Positions 1 to 6,829 of a DNA stretch of 12,360 nucleotides are shown here, one piece after another. Position 1 is the first letter of the stretch, and every line of letters begins with the position of its first letter. The stretch is from Nitriliruptoraceae bacterium. Lineage in GTDB: Bacteria > Actinomycetota > Nitriliruptoria > Nitriliruptorales > Nitriliruptoraceae. The translations under genes were made by a program, and so were the position numbers. A model generated the notes under the pieces. It searched no databases and had not been told where the DNA came from. It saw nothing but the letters and a program-made list of their open reading frames with translations. Location: contig PWEU01000164.1 in the NCBI GenBank assembly GCA_003554005.1, positions 1 through 12,360 on the forward strand. The letters run 5' to 3'.

Positions 1-483
1 GCACAGCTGTTCGAGAAGCTCTGTCTGGAGGCGTTCCAGGCGGGTCTGTCCTGGCTGACGATCCTCCGCCGGAGGGAGGCGCTGCGGGCCGCGTTCGCCG
101 GTTTCGAGCCTGAGCTCGTGGCCGCCTTCACCGACCGGGACGTCGTCCGACTGCTCGACGATGCGTCCATCGTGCGCAACCGGGCGAAGATCGTGGCCAC
201 GATCGACAACGCCCGGGCCCTGACCGAGCTCAGGCGCCGAGGCATCCACCTTGGAACGCTGGTGTGGTCCTTCGCGCCGGAGCCGTCCGGGCGGCCGAGC
301 CATCCTGACGAGGTCCCGGCCCGCACCGCCGCGTCCACCGCGCTCGCCACGTCGCTCAAGGACCACGGGTTCCGCTTCGTCGGGCCGGTGACGGCCTACG
401 CGCTCATGCAGGCCATGGGCCTGGTCGACGACCACCTCGAGGGCTGCCATGTTCCTCGTGAGGCCACCGGTCCTGGGCCGTGA
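1..483 (+). CDS. tag: DNA-3-methyladenine glycosylase I, 5'-truncated by window edge
   Basis: Base-excision repair enzyme that removes 3-methyladenine from alkylated DNA. The reading frame is open from base 1 and ends at TGA 481-483, giving 160 visible residues. Matching against the E. coli Tag sequence I know (187 aa), the first residue falls near position 29, so roughly 28 N-terminal residues lie outside the window, including the N-terminal zinc-ligand Cys and His. The visible part starts AQLFEKLCLEAFQAGLSW, which matches the E. coli block LFEMICLEGQQAGLSW. Residue E10 corresponds to Glu38 and W18 to Trp46 of the 3-methyladenine pocket. The C-terminus has GLVDDHLEGCH, which supplies the His and Cys expected for the zinc site. 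The rest (VWSF, FRFVG, YALMQAMGLV) fits the family throughout. The end is intact, so the gene is probably functional. Upstream partners are not visible. Confidence 0.95.
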   Translation, partial: AQLFEKLCLEAFQAGLSWLTILRRREALRAAFAGFEPELVAAFTDRDVVRLLDDASIVRNRAKIVATIDNARALTELRRRGIHLGTLVWSFAPEPSGRPSHPDEVPARTAASTALATSLKDHGFRFVGPVTAYALMQAMGLVDDHLEGCHVPREATGPGP

Positions 484-836
484 GGCCACCTGGGCTCGGC
501 ACTAGGGCCGGAGGGCCGTTGGCCTTCGTGTTCCGCGCGGCCTAGCCTCGAAGCGACCCCCGGCACCACACCGGATCGGCCCAGGCGTCACGTCTGCACC
601 GGTCCGAGACGGATGGTCGGGGCCGAGCATGGATGGTGCAGATGGCAGCTCCTGGGCGCACGGTCCAGTTGCGGTCAACCCTTGGCGGTCCCCCGGCGGC
701 GCCAGCGCCGGGCGTGGGTCGTGGCCCGAGCTCACTCTCCCCGGAACGGGGCGGGCAGAGTGCTCGTGGCGTTCGACGGCTGCCCGCCATCCCGACAACG
801 TCACGACCCCCTGGAACCCACGAGGAAGGAACGGAT
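484..836. other. 353-base non-coding stretch between tag and the HD-domain gene
   Basis: No convincing gene on either strand. Open frames run through it, including an upstream extension of the HD-domain frame back to 633, but their translations are rich in Pro, Arg and Gly and show no family resemblance. A weak hairpin follows tag at 511-527, and the ribosome binding site of the next gene lies at 823-830. The phrase ggatggt occurs twice near 610-635 with no obvious meaning. Presumably it holds the promoter of the HD-domain gene, but I see no clear -35/-10 pair. Confidence 0.5.
511..527 (+). terminator. weak hairpin after tag
   Basis: Seven paired positions (GAGGGCC with GGCCTTC, one G-T wobble) around a GTT loop, starting 27 bases after the tag stop codon. 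No T-run follows, only a short TTCGTG. A possible weak terminator for tag. Short GC stems are frequent by chance at this base composition. Confidence 0.25.
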
Positions 837-1301
837 GTGGTGATCGAGGACGATCTGCTCGCACGCGCCGACGAGATCGCGGCGCGCGAGCACCACGGCC
901 AGGTCGACAAGAGCGGTGCCCCCTACATCGATCTGCTACGCCGGGTCGCCCAACGCGTCGCGGAGCACGGTGGCTCCGTCGAACAGCAGGCAGCGGCCCT
1001 CCTGCACGACGTCCTGGATGATTCCGCGACCACGCTGGACGACCTGCGGGCCCAGGGCATGCCCGACGCGGTCGTCGATCTGGTGACCGCACTGACCAAG
1101 GTCGAGGGTGAGGGCTACGACCAGGCGGTCAGCCGTGCCGCCGCGGACCCCCTCGCCAGGCTGATCAAGCGCAGCGATCTGGAGGAGAAGTCCGACCCGG
1201 AGCGACTCGCCCGCCTCAGTGGACCCACGCGCCAGCACCTCGAGGCCAAGTACCGCCGTGCCTTCCGCGTGCTCGAGCAGGCAGATGGGGTCACGGTCTG
1301 A
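837..1301 (+). CDS. small HD-domain protein, RelA/SpoT-hydrolase-like, atypical active site
   Basis: A 154-residue single-domain protein resembling the ppGpp-hydrolase (HD) half of RelA/SpoT and the small HD proteins common in actinobacteria. The start is GTG 837, with GTG 840 as a close alternative. The site AGGAAGGA at 823-830 fits both, and the nearby ATG (835) runs straight into TGA. Family landmarks are HHGQVDKSGAPYI (residues 19-31), ALLHDV (54-59, carrying the HD pair H57-D58) and SDLEEKSDPERLARL (113-127). Where the family normally has His-Pro after PYI-x, supplying the first metal ligand, this protein has Leu-Leu (33-34). The usual Glu-Asp after HDVV is Asp-Asp (61-62), and the last motif reads RSD instead of LAD. 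Family membership is clear, but hydrolase activity is doubtful, so it may be a degenerate or regulatory relative. It appears to be transcribed alone. Confidence 0.85.
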   Translation: MVIEDDLLARADEIAAREHHGQVDKSGAPYIDLLRRVAQRVAEHGGSVEQQAAALLHDVLDDSATTLDDLRAQGMPDAVVDLVTALTKVEGEGYDQAVSRAAADPLARLIKRSDLEEKSDPERLARLSGPTRQHLEAKYRRAFRVLEQADGVTV

Positions 1302-1339
1302 GCCACGCCAGCACCGTCACTCGCTCCCCGTGAGACCAC

Positions 1340-1361
1340 CGCCCGGTCCCCGGGCCGGGCG
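1340..1361 (+). terminator. GC-rich hairpin after the HD-domain gene
   Basis: A perfect 7-bp stem (CGCCCGG with CCGGGCG) around an 8-base loop, 39 bases after the stop codon at 1301. No T-run follows (the next bases are CCCCTACC). A plausible terminator in a high-GC genome, but not a canonical one. Confidence 0.35.
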
Positions 1362-1454
1362 CCCCTACCGACGAGCCGCCGCCGCGCGCCAGCACGCCGG
1401 TACCGTCCCGCCCTCCTGTGACACCATCGTCTGCCCCCACCGACGGAGGTCCCC

Positions 1455-1862
1455 GTGATCCGTGGCGCTCGACGTCGCCGTCGGTCCCGCATCACCCTGG
1501 AGCGCCAGCCCGACGGCATCCCGAAGACGGGGCTGTTCACCGAGCCAGTGCGGGTGACCCGGCTCGAGGCGCTCGAGACCGAGGTCGTCGAAGGCGGGCA
1601 GCACCGCGTGGCCTTCCAGGTCGAGGTCAAGGACGCCGAGGGGCGACGGTGCTCGGACCTGGCGGTGGATGCCCGCATCACGGGCCCGGAACGCGCGGCG
1701 ACCGTGCAGGTAGCCACCGACATGTTCGGGCGCGTGAAGATCCGGATGACCGGACCGGCCGGCCACTACACCCTCGAGGTGCTCGAGGTCGCGGCCAAAG
1801 GCCTGGCCTTCGACCTTGAGGCGGGACCGACGACGGCCACCGTCACCGTGCCCGACGGCTGA
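1455..1862 (+). CDS. hypothetical protein, Ig-like beta-rich fold suspected
   Basis: A 135-residue protein I do not recognise. The GTG start at 1455 is supported by GGAGGT at 1445-1450, four bases upstream. The N-terminus is very basic (residues 3-12 are almost all Arg) and is not a signal peptide, so the product is probably cytoplasmic. From about residue 50 the sequence alternates hydrophobic and polar residues in a pattern typical of bacterial Ig-like domains: VAFQVEVKDAEGRRCSDL, then VDARITGP, TDMFGRVKIRMTGPAGHYTLEV and AKGLAFDLEAGP. The 'TD..G...I...GPAGHYTLEV' block is reminiscent of Big-type and invasin-like domains, but this is a by-eye impression. The stop is 21 bases from the convergent polA stop. 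Codon bias supports real coding. Function unknown. Confidence 0.8.
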   Translation: MIRGARRRRRSRITLERQPDGIPKTGLFTEPVRVTRLEALETEVVEGGQHRVAFQVEVKDAEGRRCSDLAVDARITGPERAATVQVATDMFGRVKIRMTGPAGHYTLEVLEVAAKGLAFDLEAGPTTATVTVPDG

Positions 1863-1883
1863 CCCGGTCGCCGCAGCGGTCGT

Positions 1884-4559
1884 TCAGTGCTTCTGCGCAT
1901 CGAACCAGGTGTGACCCACCGCGCTGTCGACCTCCAGGGGCACGGCCAGCTCGGCGACGGAGCTGAGCACCTCCTCCACCACCGCCCGGGGGCGATCCAC
2001 CTCGCCTTCGGGGACCTCGAGGATCACCTCGTCGTGCACCTGGAGGAGCAGCCGGGCACCCAGCTCGTGATGATCGAGCGCGCGCGCCAGATCGATCATC
2101 GCCAGCTTGATCACGTCGGCCGCGGTCCCCTGGATCGGCGCGTTCAGCGCCATGCGCTCGGCCATCTGGCGGCGGTTGCGATCGTCGGAGCGCAGGTCCG
2201 GCAGGTAGCGGCGACGGCCGAACATCGTCGTGGTGTAGCCATCCCGGGTCGCGTCGGCCACGGCGTCGTCGAGGAAGCTGCGGACCCCAGGGAACCGAGC
2301 GAAGTAGGCGTCGACGATCGCCTGCGCCTCGTCGGGGGCGATACCGAGCTGCTGGGCCAGGCCGTAGGCCGTCAGCCCGTAGGCAAGCCCGTAGTTGACG
2401 GCTTTGGCGCGGTCCCTGAGGCCACCGTCCACCTCGGCGAGCGGGACCTCGAACACCTTCGCCGCGGTGGTGGCGTGGATGTCCTCGCGCGAGGCGAACG
2501 CCGACAGCAGGCCGTCGTCGCCCGACAGGTGCGCCAGGATCCTGAGCTCGATCTGGGAGTAGTCGGCGACCAGCAGCACGCCGTAGCCCTCCCCCGCCAC
2601 GAAGGCCTTGCGGATCTCGCGACCCTCGGCACGCCGGACCGGGATGTTCTGCAGGTTCGGGTGGGACGAGGACAGCCGCCCCGTGGCAGCGATCGTCTGG
2701 GAGAAGGTGGTGTGGATGCGCCCCGTGTCCCGATCGACCAGCTTCGGTAACGCGTCGACGTAGGTGCTGAGCAGCTTCGACACCTCCCGCCACTCGAGGA
2801 TCGCCGGCACGATCGGGTGCGCGTCGGCGAGGTTGCCCAGTGCCTGGGCGTCGGTGGAGTACCCGGTCTTGATCCGACGCGTGCGCGGCAGGCCGAGCTC
2901 CTCGAACAGCACCTCCTGGAGCTGCGGGCCGGACCCGACGTTGAAGCTCCGACCAGCGTGGTCATGAACCTCCCGCTCCAGGGAGTCGACCCGCTTCGAC
3001 AACCGTGTCCTGAGATCGGCGAGGACGTCGCGGTCCACGGCGATCCCGGTCCGCTCCATCCGGGCCAGCACCGGCACCAAGGGCAGCTCGATCCGGTCGA
3101 GGAGGTCCCGCTGCTGCCGGGCCTCGAGCTGGGCGGCGAGGTGGTCGGCGAGCTGCAGGGTGGCGGCGACGGCCAGCCCGCGCTCGACGACCGGTTCCTC
3201 GGCCGTGACGTCCAGGCTCAGCTGGTCACCGGCGAGCTCCTGGGCCCCCTCCGGCTCGAGCGAGCGGCCGAGCTCGTGCAGCGCCAGACGGTCGAGGGCG
3301 AAGCTGCGTTGCTCCGGTGCCAGCAGGTAGGCCGCGAGCTCGGTGTCCACGGTGGCCCCTGCCAGCGACCAGCCGCGGGCGTGGGCGGCGTGGTCGAGCA
3401 GCTTCAGATCGTGGGTCACCAGGGGACTGCCCGGATCCTCCAACCAGGCCCCGAGGCCCTTCAGGTCCTCCGGCGTCAGCCTGGCGAGATCGGCGCTGAC
3501 GGGATCGACGCCGGCGGCGGCCAGCGACACGGCCGTCCATCGCAGGGGGGGCACCTGCCCCTCGCAGGTGGCCAGGACCGCGATGGGACCTTCCACACCC
3601 GACAGCCACGGGGTCAGGCCACCCGAGGGCAGGGAGCGGGGCAGGACCTCGAGGCGGTCCGGGGCGTCGGCGACCTCGCCCAGCAGCTCCGACGGGAGCC
3701 GATCGTAGAGGGCTCGGAACTCCAGGGCGCCGAACAGGTCGCGGACGGCGGTGGCGTCGGGCCGCGGCGCCGTGACGTGCGACGGGTCGAGGTCGAGCTC
3801 CAGGTCGCGACGCAGTTGCATGATCGCCCGGTTGGTCAGGACCTGGTCACGGTGCTCGGCCAGCATCTGGGGCCCCTTCTTCCCCGGCACCTCGTCGAGC
3901 CGCTCGAAGACGGTGTCGAGGTCTCCGAAGGTGGCCAGCAGCTTCGCGGCGGTCTTGTCCCCGACACCGGGCACGCCGGGCAGGTTGTCGGAGGTGTCAC
4001 CGCGCAAGGCGGCGAGCTCGACGTAACGCTCCGGGGGGACCCCGTAGCGTTCCTGCACCGCGTCCGGCGTCATCTCCGCGAGCTCGCTCATCCCGCGCAG
4101 GGTGTAGAGGACGGTCAGGTCGTCGGCCACGAGCTGCATCGCGTCGCGGTCGCCGGTCACGACGTAGGCGTGCGCGCCGGCGTCGACCGCTCGGCTCGCC
4201 AGGGTGGCGAGCACATCGTCAGCCTCGACGCCCTCCACCTCGATCACGGGGATGTCGAGGGCCCCGAGCACCTGCTTGATCAACTCGACCTGGGGGCGGA
4301 ACTCCTCCGGGGGCTCGGCCCGGTTGGCCTTGTAGGCCGGGAAGGCGGCCGTGCGCTGCACGTCCCGGCCGCGGTCGAAGGCGACCACCCCCCCGTCCGG
4401 CTCACGGTCGGTGAGCAGCTTCACCAGCATGGAGGTGAAGCCGTAGACCGCGTTGGTCAGCTGCCCGGTCGCCGTCCGCAACGTGTCCGGCAGGGCGTGG
4501 AAGGCGCGGTAGGCCAGGGAGTGCCCGTCGAGCAGCAGCAGGGTCCGCTGGTCGGGCAC
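1884..4559 (-). CDS. polA: DNA polymerase I
   Basis: Repair and Okazaki-fragment-processing polymerase, 891 residues, a normal family length. GTG start at 4559, preceded by GAGGAG seven to twelve bases upstream. The N-terminal 5'-3' exonuclease (about 1-290) shows LLLLDGHSLAYRAF (D11), AYKANR, VEADDVLATLA and VTGDRDAMQLV. The middle domain (about 300-480) keeps the 3'-5' exonuclease fold (VTHDLKLL, VDTELAAYLL) but lacks the acidic DxE motif at its start (VLATCEG instead), so proofreading is probably absent, as in Taq and many actinobacterial enzymes. The polymerase domain has motif A DYSQIELRILAHLSGD (D666), motif B RDRAKAVNYGLAYG (R715, K719, Y723) and motif C QVHDEV (H842, D843, E844). Tyr723 sits where E. 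coli has Phe762, which is also the case in mycobacterial Pol I as I recall. Transcribed divergently from the thioredoxin gene. Confidence 0.98.
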   Translation of the reverse strand: MPDQRTLLLLDGHSLAYRAFHALPDTLRTATGQLTNAVYGFTSMLVKLLTDREPDGGVVAFDRGRDVQRTAAFPAYKANRAEPPEEFRPQVELIKQVLGALDIPVIEVEGVEADDVLATLASRAVDAGAHAYVVTGDRDAMQLVADDLTVLYTLRGMSELAEMTPDAVQERYGVPPERYVELAALRGDTSDNLPGVPGVGDKTAAKLLATFGDLDTVFERLDEVPGKKGPQMLAEHRDQVLTNRAIMQLRRDLELDLDPSHVTAPRPDATAVRDLFGALEFRALYDRLPSELLGEVADAPDRLEVLPRSLPSGGLTPWLSGVEGPIAVLATCEGQVPPLRWTAVSLAAAGVDPVSADLARLTPEDLKGLGAWLEDPGSPLVTHDLKLLDHAAHARGWSLAGATVDTELAAYLLAPEQRSFALDRLALHELGRSLEPEGAQELAGDQLSLDVTAEEPVVERGLAVAATLQLADHLAAQLEARQQRDLLDRIELPLVPVLARMERTGIAVDRDVLADLRTRLSKRVDSLEREVHDHAGRSFNVGSGPQLQEVLFEELGLPRTRRIKTGYSTDAQALGNLADAHPIVPAILEWREVSKLLSTYVDALPKLVDRDTGRIHTTFSQTIAATGRLSSSHPNLQNIPVRRAEGREIRKAFVAGEGYGVLLVADYSQIELRILAHLSGDDGLLSAFASREDIHATTAAKVFEVPLAEVDGGLRDRAKAVNYGLAYGLTAYGLAQQLGIAPDEAQAIVDAYFARFPGVRSFLDDAVADATRDGYTTTMFGRRRYLPDLRSDDRNRRQMAERMALNAPIQGTAADVIKLAMIDLARALDHHELGARLLLQVHDEVILEVPEGEVDRPRAVVEEVLSSVAELAVPLEVDSAVGHTWFDAQKH

Positions 4560-4661
4560 GGGAAGCTCCTCGGACTCGTCGGCGTTGTCAGCCTAGTGAG
4601 CGACCCAGGTTCACCCTTGGGGCATCCTGTCAGCCGGACCGCCCCGTCCACCTCCCCCGCT

Positions 4662-4677
4662 CCCCCGAGCGCGGGGG
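4662..4677 (+). other. short hairpin in the thioredoxin gene leader
   Basis: A perfect 6-bp stem (CCCCCG with CGGGGG) around an AGCG loop, 54 bases before the GTG start, in the divergent polA/thioredoxin spacer. It could be part of a 5' UTR or a protein-binding dyad. I see no clear promoter pair on either strand in 4560-4731. Chance occurrence is quite possible at this GC content. Confidence 0.2.
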
Positions 4678-4731
4678 CAGGCCGGGTGGATCCCTGGCCC
4701 GGCTGCCCCACCGAACCCTCGAGGCTTCCCC

Positions 4732-5556
4732 GTGAACCCTGCCCCCAACGTCATCGACGTCGATACGACCAGCTTCGAGCAGGAGGTCATCGCCGCCTCC
4801 TACGAGCGGCCGGTGATCGTGGACTTCTGGGCGGCCTGGTGTGGGCCGTGCCGACAGTTGACCCCCATGCTCGAGCGCGCCGTCGCGGACCAGGACGGAC
4901 GGGTGCGGCTCGCCAAGGTCGACGTCGACGCCAACCAGGCCCTCGCACAGCGCTACCGCGTGCAGGGCATCCCGCAGGTCGTCGGCTTCCGGGACGGCAC
5001 GGCGATCGCCCAGTTCACCGGCGTGCAACCCGAACCGAGGCTGGCCGCCTTCATCGAGGACCTCCTGCCCACCGAGGCCGACCAGGCCGTGGCCCGCGCC
5101 CGCTCCGCCACGGGGCCAGCCGCGATCACGGAGCTCGAACGGGCGCTGGAGCTGGATCCGAGCCACCGGGAAGCGGCGATCGGACTGGCGGAGCTGCTCC
5201 GCACCGAGGATCCGACCCGGGCGCTGGCGCTCATCCCCCCGCACCGTCCCGACCCGGCCGCGGAGGCGGTGGTGACGCGCATCGAGCTCGCCCGGGACGG
5301 CGCCGACGTCACCAGCCTGCGGGCTCGGGTCGAGGCGGGCGACGCCAGCGGTGACGACCTGCTGGCGCTGGGACGGGCGTTGGCTGCCGAGGAGGCCTAC
5401 GAGGAGGCCATCGAACACCTACTGGCCGCGGTGCAGCTCGGTGGGGAGACCCGCGAACCGGCCCGCGAGCATCTCATCCGCCTGTTCAGCCTGCTCGGTG
5501 ACCAGGACGCACGGGTGGTCGCCGCCCGGCCCCGTCTGGCCCGGGCCCTGTTCTGA
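4732..5556 (+). CDS. thioredoxin-TPR fusion protein, YbbN/CnoX family
   Basis: A 274-residue cytoplasmic protein with an N-terminal thioredoxin domain (about 5-112) and a C-terminal tetratricopeptide-like region (about 115-274), the architecture of YbbN/CnoX, a holdase-type co-chaperone that hands oxidised or unfolding proteins to chaperones. The thioredoxin part has VDFWAAWCGPCRQL with both redox cysteines (C37, C40) and the cis-proline loop QGIPQVV (P81). E. coli YbbN lacks the full CGPC pair, so this version may also be an active thiol-disulfide reductase. The C-terminal half contains helical repeats such as AAITELERALELDPSHREAAIGLAELL and AYEEAIEHLLAAVQLGG. GTG start at 4732 with a weak GAGG at 4721-4724. 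It is divergent from polA and converges on the response regulator gene. No signal peptide. Confidence 0.92.
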   Translation: MNPAPNVIDVDTTSFEQEVIAASYERPVIVDFWAAWCGPCRQLTPMLERAVADQDGRVRLAKVDVDANQALAQRYRVQGIPQVVGFRDGTAIAQFTGVQPEPRLAAFIEDLLPTEADQAVARARSATGPAAITELERALELDPSHREAAIGLAELLRTEDPTRALALIPPHRPDPAAEAVVTRIELARDGADVTSLRARVEAGDASGDDLLALGRALAAEEAYEEAIEHLLAAVQLGGETREPAREHLIRLFSLLGDQDARVVAARPRLARALF

Positions 5557-5688
5557 GCACGCCCGCGGCCGTGGCACACCATGGTCACGTAGCGCCAACG
5601 TGGCTGAAACCTGTCGGCAACGTCGGCTGCGTACGGTCCGTCACGTCATCCGCCAGTGACACCGACGGGATCTCCAGGTCCCGTCTCC

Positions 5689-5746
5689 GGATCCCGGGTG
5701 GAGCCTCCACCTCTCCCTCTCCCGCCGGTCGTTCCACCCGGGATCC
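5689..5746. terminator. perfect inverted repeat between convergent genes, probable bidirectional terminator
   Basis: GGATCCCGGGTGGA at 5689-5702 is exactly complementary to TCCACCCGGGATCC at 5733-5746. Two further pairs inward (one G-T) give a stem of about 16 bp. The loop of about 26 bases is almost all pyrimidine on the plus strand. It lies between the thioredoxin gene (stop 5556) and the response regulator gene (stop 5764), so it can serve both. It sits only 17 bases past the minus-strand stop codon. No T-run follows on either strand, so the terminator role is inferred from position and stem strength. Confidence 0.5.
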
Positions 5747-5763
5747 ACTCACGAGCTGCGGGG

Positions 5764-6387
5764 TCAGCCGTCGAGCCGCTCGATGACCTGCTCGGCGACC
5801 TGTCGCATGGTGAGCCGTCGCTCCATCGCCTGTCGCTGGACGAAGCGGAAGGCATCCGCCTCGCTCATCCCCTCGTGGGACTGCAGCAGACCCTTGGCCC
5901 GCTCCACCAGTTTGCGCGCCTCCAGGCGACCATGGAGGTCGTCGACCTCCCGCTCCAGCCCCGAGAGGTCGCGGAAACGTCCGGCAGCGATCTCCACCGC
6001 CGGCAGCAGGTCGTGCTTCTGGAACGGCTTGACGAGGTAGGCCATGGCCCCGGCGCGCCGTGCCTTCTCGACCAGATCCCGCTGGCTGAACGCCGTCAGG
6101 ATCAGGATCGCGGACAGTCGCTCCTTGGCGATCTCCTCGGCGGCCTGGATGCCGTCCATCCCCGGCATCTTCACGTCGAGGATCACCAGGTCCGGTCGCA
6201 GCTCCCGGGTCAGCCGGACCGCCGACGCGCCGTCTGCGACCTCGGCGACGACATCGAAACCCTCCTCCTCCAGCATCTCCTTCAGATCGAGGCGGATCAG
6301 CGCCTCGTCCTCGGCGATCAGCACCCGTGTGGGAACCTCGTCAGCGTCAGCGCTGGTGGGTTTGGGCCCGGCGTTCGCGTCGCTCAC
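5764..6387 (-). CDS. pdtaR: ANTAR-domain response regulator, AmiR/NasT/PdtaR family
   Basis: A 207-residue two-component regulator that probably acts by binding RNA hairpins (antitermination) rather than DNA. The receiver domain (about 20-135) has the acidic pair E26-D27, phospho-acceptor D71 in ILDVKMPGMDG, T98 in LTAF and K120 in VKPF, so it should be phosphorylatable. The ANTAR domain occupies about 145-205: a helical lead-in LEREVDDLHGRLEARKLVERAKGLL, then EADAFRFVQRQAMERRLTMRQVAEQVI, the family's three-helix bundle. GTG start at 6387 with GGAGGA upstream at a spacing of seven bases. The start overlaps the stop of the upstream coiled-coil gene (GTGA), implying translational coupling. The symbol follows mycobacterial PdtaR (Rv1626), encoded near polA there. 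The cognate kinase (PdtaS type) is not in this window. Confidence 0.93.
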   Translation of the reverse strand: MSDANAGPKPTSADADEVPTRVLIAEDEALIRLDLKEMLEEEGFDVVAEVADGASAVRLTRELRPDLVILDVKMPGMDGIQAAEEIAKERLSAILILTAFSQRDLVEKARRAGAMAYLVKPFQKHDLLPAVEIAAGRFRDLSGLEREVDDLHGRLEARKLVERAKGLLQSHEGMSEADAFRFVQRQAMERRLTMRQVAEQVIERLDG

Positions 6388-6692
6388 GTTGGGTTCCTCC
6401 GGCCGGGGGGGCGTGTGAGCTCGAGGAGCCGTTCGAGGAGCGCATCCTGCTCGGCGAGCAGGCGGCTGATCTCCCGACGGGTGTCGTCGAGCAGGGCGGT
6501 GTGACGGTCGAGATCGCTGCGGGCGTCGCGGGCGTCGCGCGCCGCCTGGGGGTCCTCTGCCCCCAGCCCCCGGGTGTGGGCATCCGCGTCGACCGCGTCG
6601 AGGTACGCGACCTGTTCCACGAGCTCACGCTCGGTGGCCTGCGCTCGCTCGAGGGCCGCACGGGTCCGCTCCAGCCGTCGGCGCGTCCGCAG
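6384..6692 (-). CDS. small coiled-coil protein coupled to the ANTAR regulator, start uncertain
   Basis: I do not recognise a family. The frame is strongly biased to G/C at third positions from about 6700 down to the TGA at 6384-6386, and the translation is one long charged helix: LLRTRRRLERTRAALERAQATERELVEQVAYLDAV, then DARSDLDRHTALLDDTRREISRLLAEQDALLERLLEL. Leu and Ala recur at heptad-like spacing, so I expect two coiled-coil segments joined by a short Gly/Pro linker. No signal peptide or membrane segment. The stop overlaps the response regulator start (GTGA). The start is unclear: in-frame options are TTG 6779 (no ribosome site, poor bias), CTG 6692 (used here as a marker of where coding character begins) and GTG 6620 (cuts the first helix). 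An ATG at 6738 lies in another frame and could reach this one through a +1 shift. It may be a partner of the regulator, but that is inference. Confidence 0.6.
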   Translation of the reverse strand: MRTRRRLERTRAALERAQATERELVEQVAYLDAVDADAHTRGLGAEDPQAARDARDARSDLDRHTALLDDTRREISRLLAEQDALLERLLELTRPPGRRNPT

Positions 6693-6792
6693 GAGCCGTC
6701 TTGGTCCAGCCGTGGTCGCTGCCTTCGACGTGGGGCATGTCGTCCAACCCGACGGGCTTCGCGCGTCGGTCGGCCCCAACGCTAGCGGCGGG

Positions 6793-6829
6793 ACGACCGG
6801 GGGACCAAACAACTCGGAGTCCCGGTCGT
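6793..6829 (-). terminator. hairpin just downstream of tRNA-Leu
   Basis: ACGACCGGG at 6793-6801 pairs perfectly with CCCGGTCGT at 6821-6829, plus one G-T pair, enclosing a loop of about 17 bases. In the direction of tRNA transcription it starts 12 bases after the mature 3' end and uses part of the duplicated tRNA end. No T-run follows. It could terminate the tRNA transcript or set a 3'-processing boundary. Confidence 0.4.

Noticed and set aside
633..836. Upstream extension of the HD-domain gene
   Set aside because: The extra 68 residues are Pro/Arg/Gly-rich and unlike any HD protein. A good ribosome site sits at 823-830, just before GTG 837.
2817..5354. Very long open frame (845 codons) on the plus strand opposite polA
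   Set aside because: It is the shadow of polA and then of the thioredoxin gene: high GC removes stop codons. Its translation is rich in Gly, Gln, His and Arg with no domain, while the opposite strand has every Pol I motif.
5656..6504. 282-codon plus-strand frame opposite the response regulator
   Set aside because: Shadow of the ANTAR regulator gene, which has all receiver and ANTAR landmarks on the minus strand.
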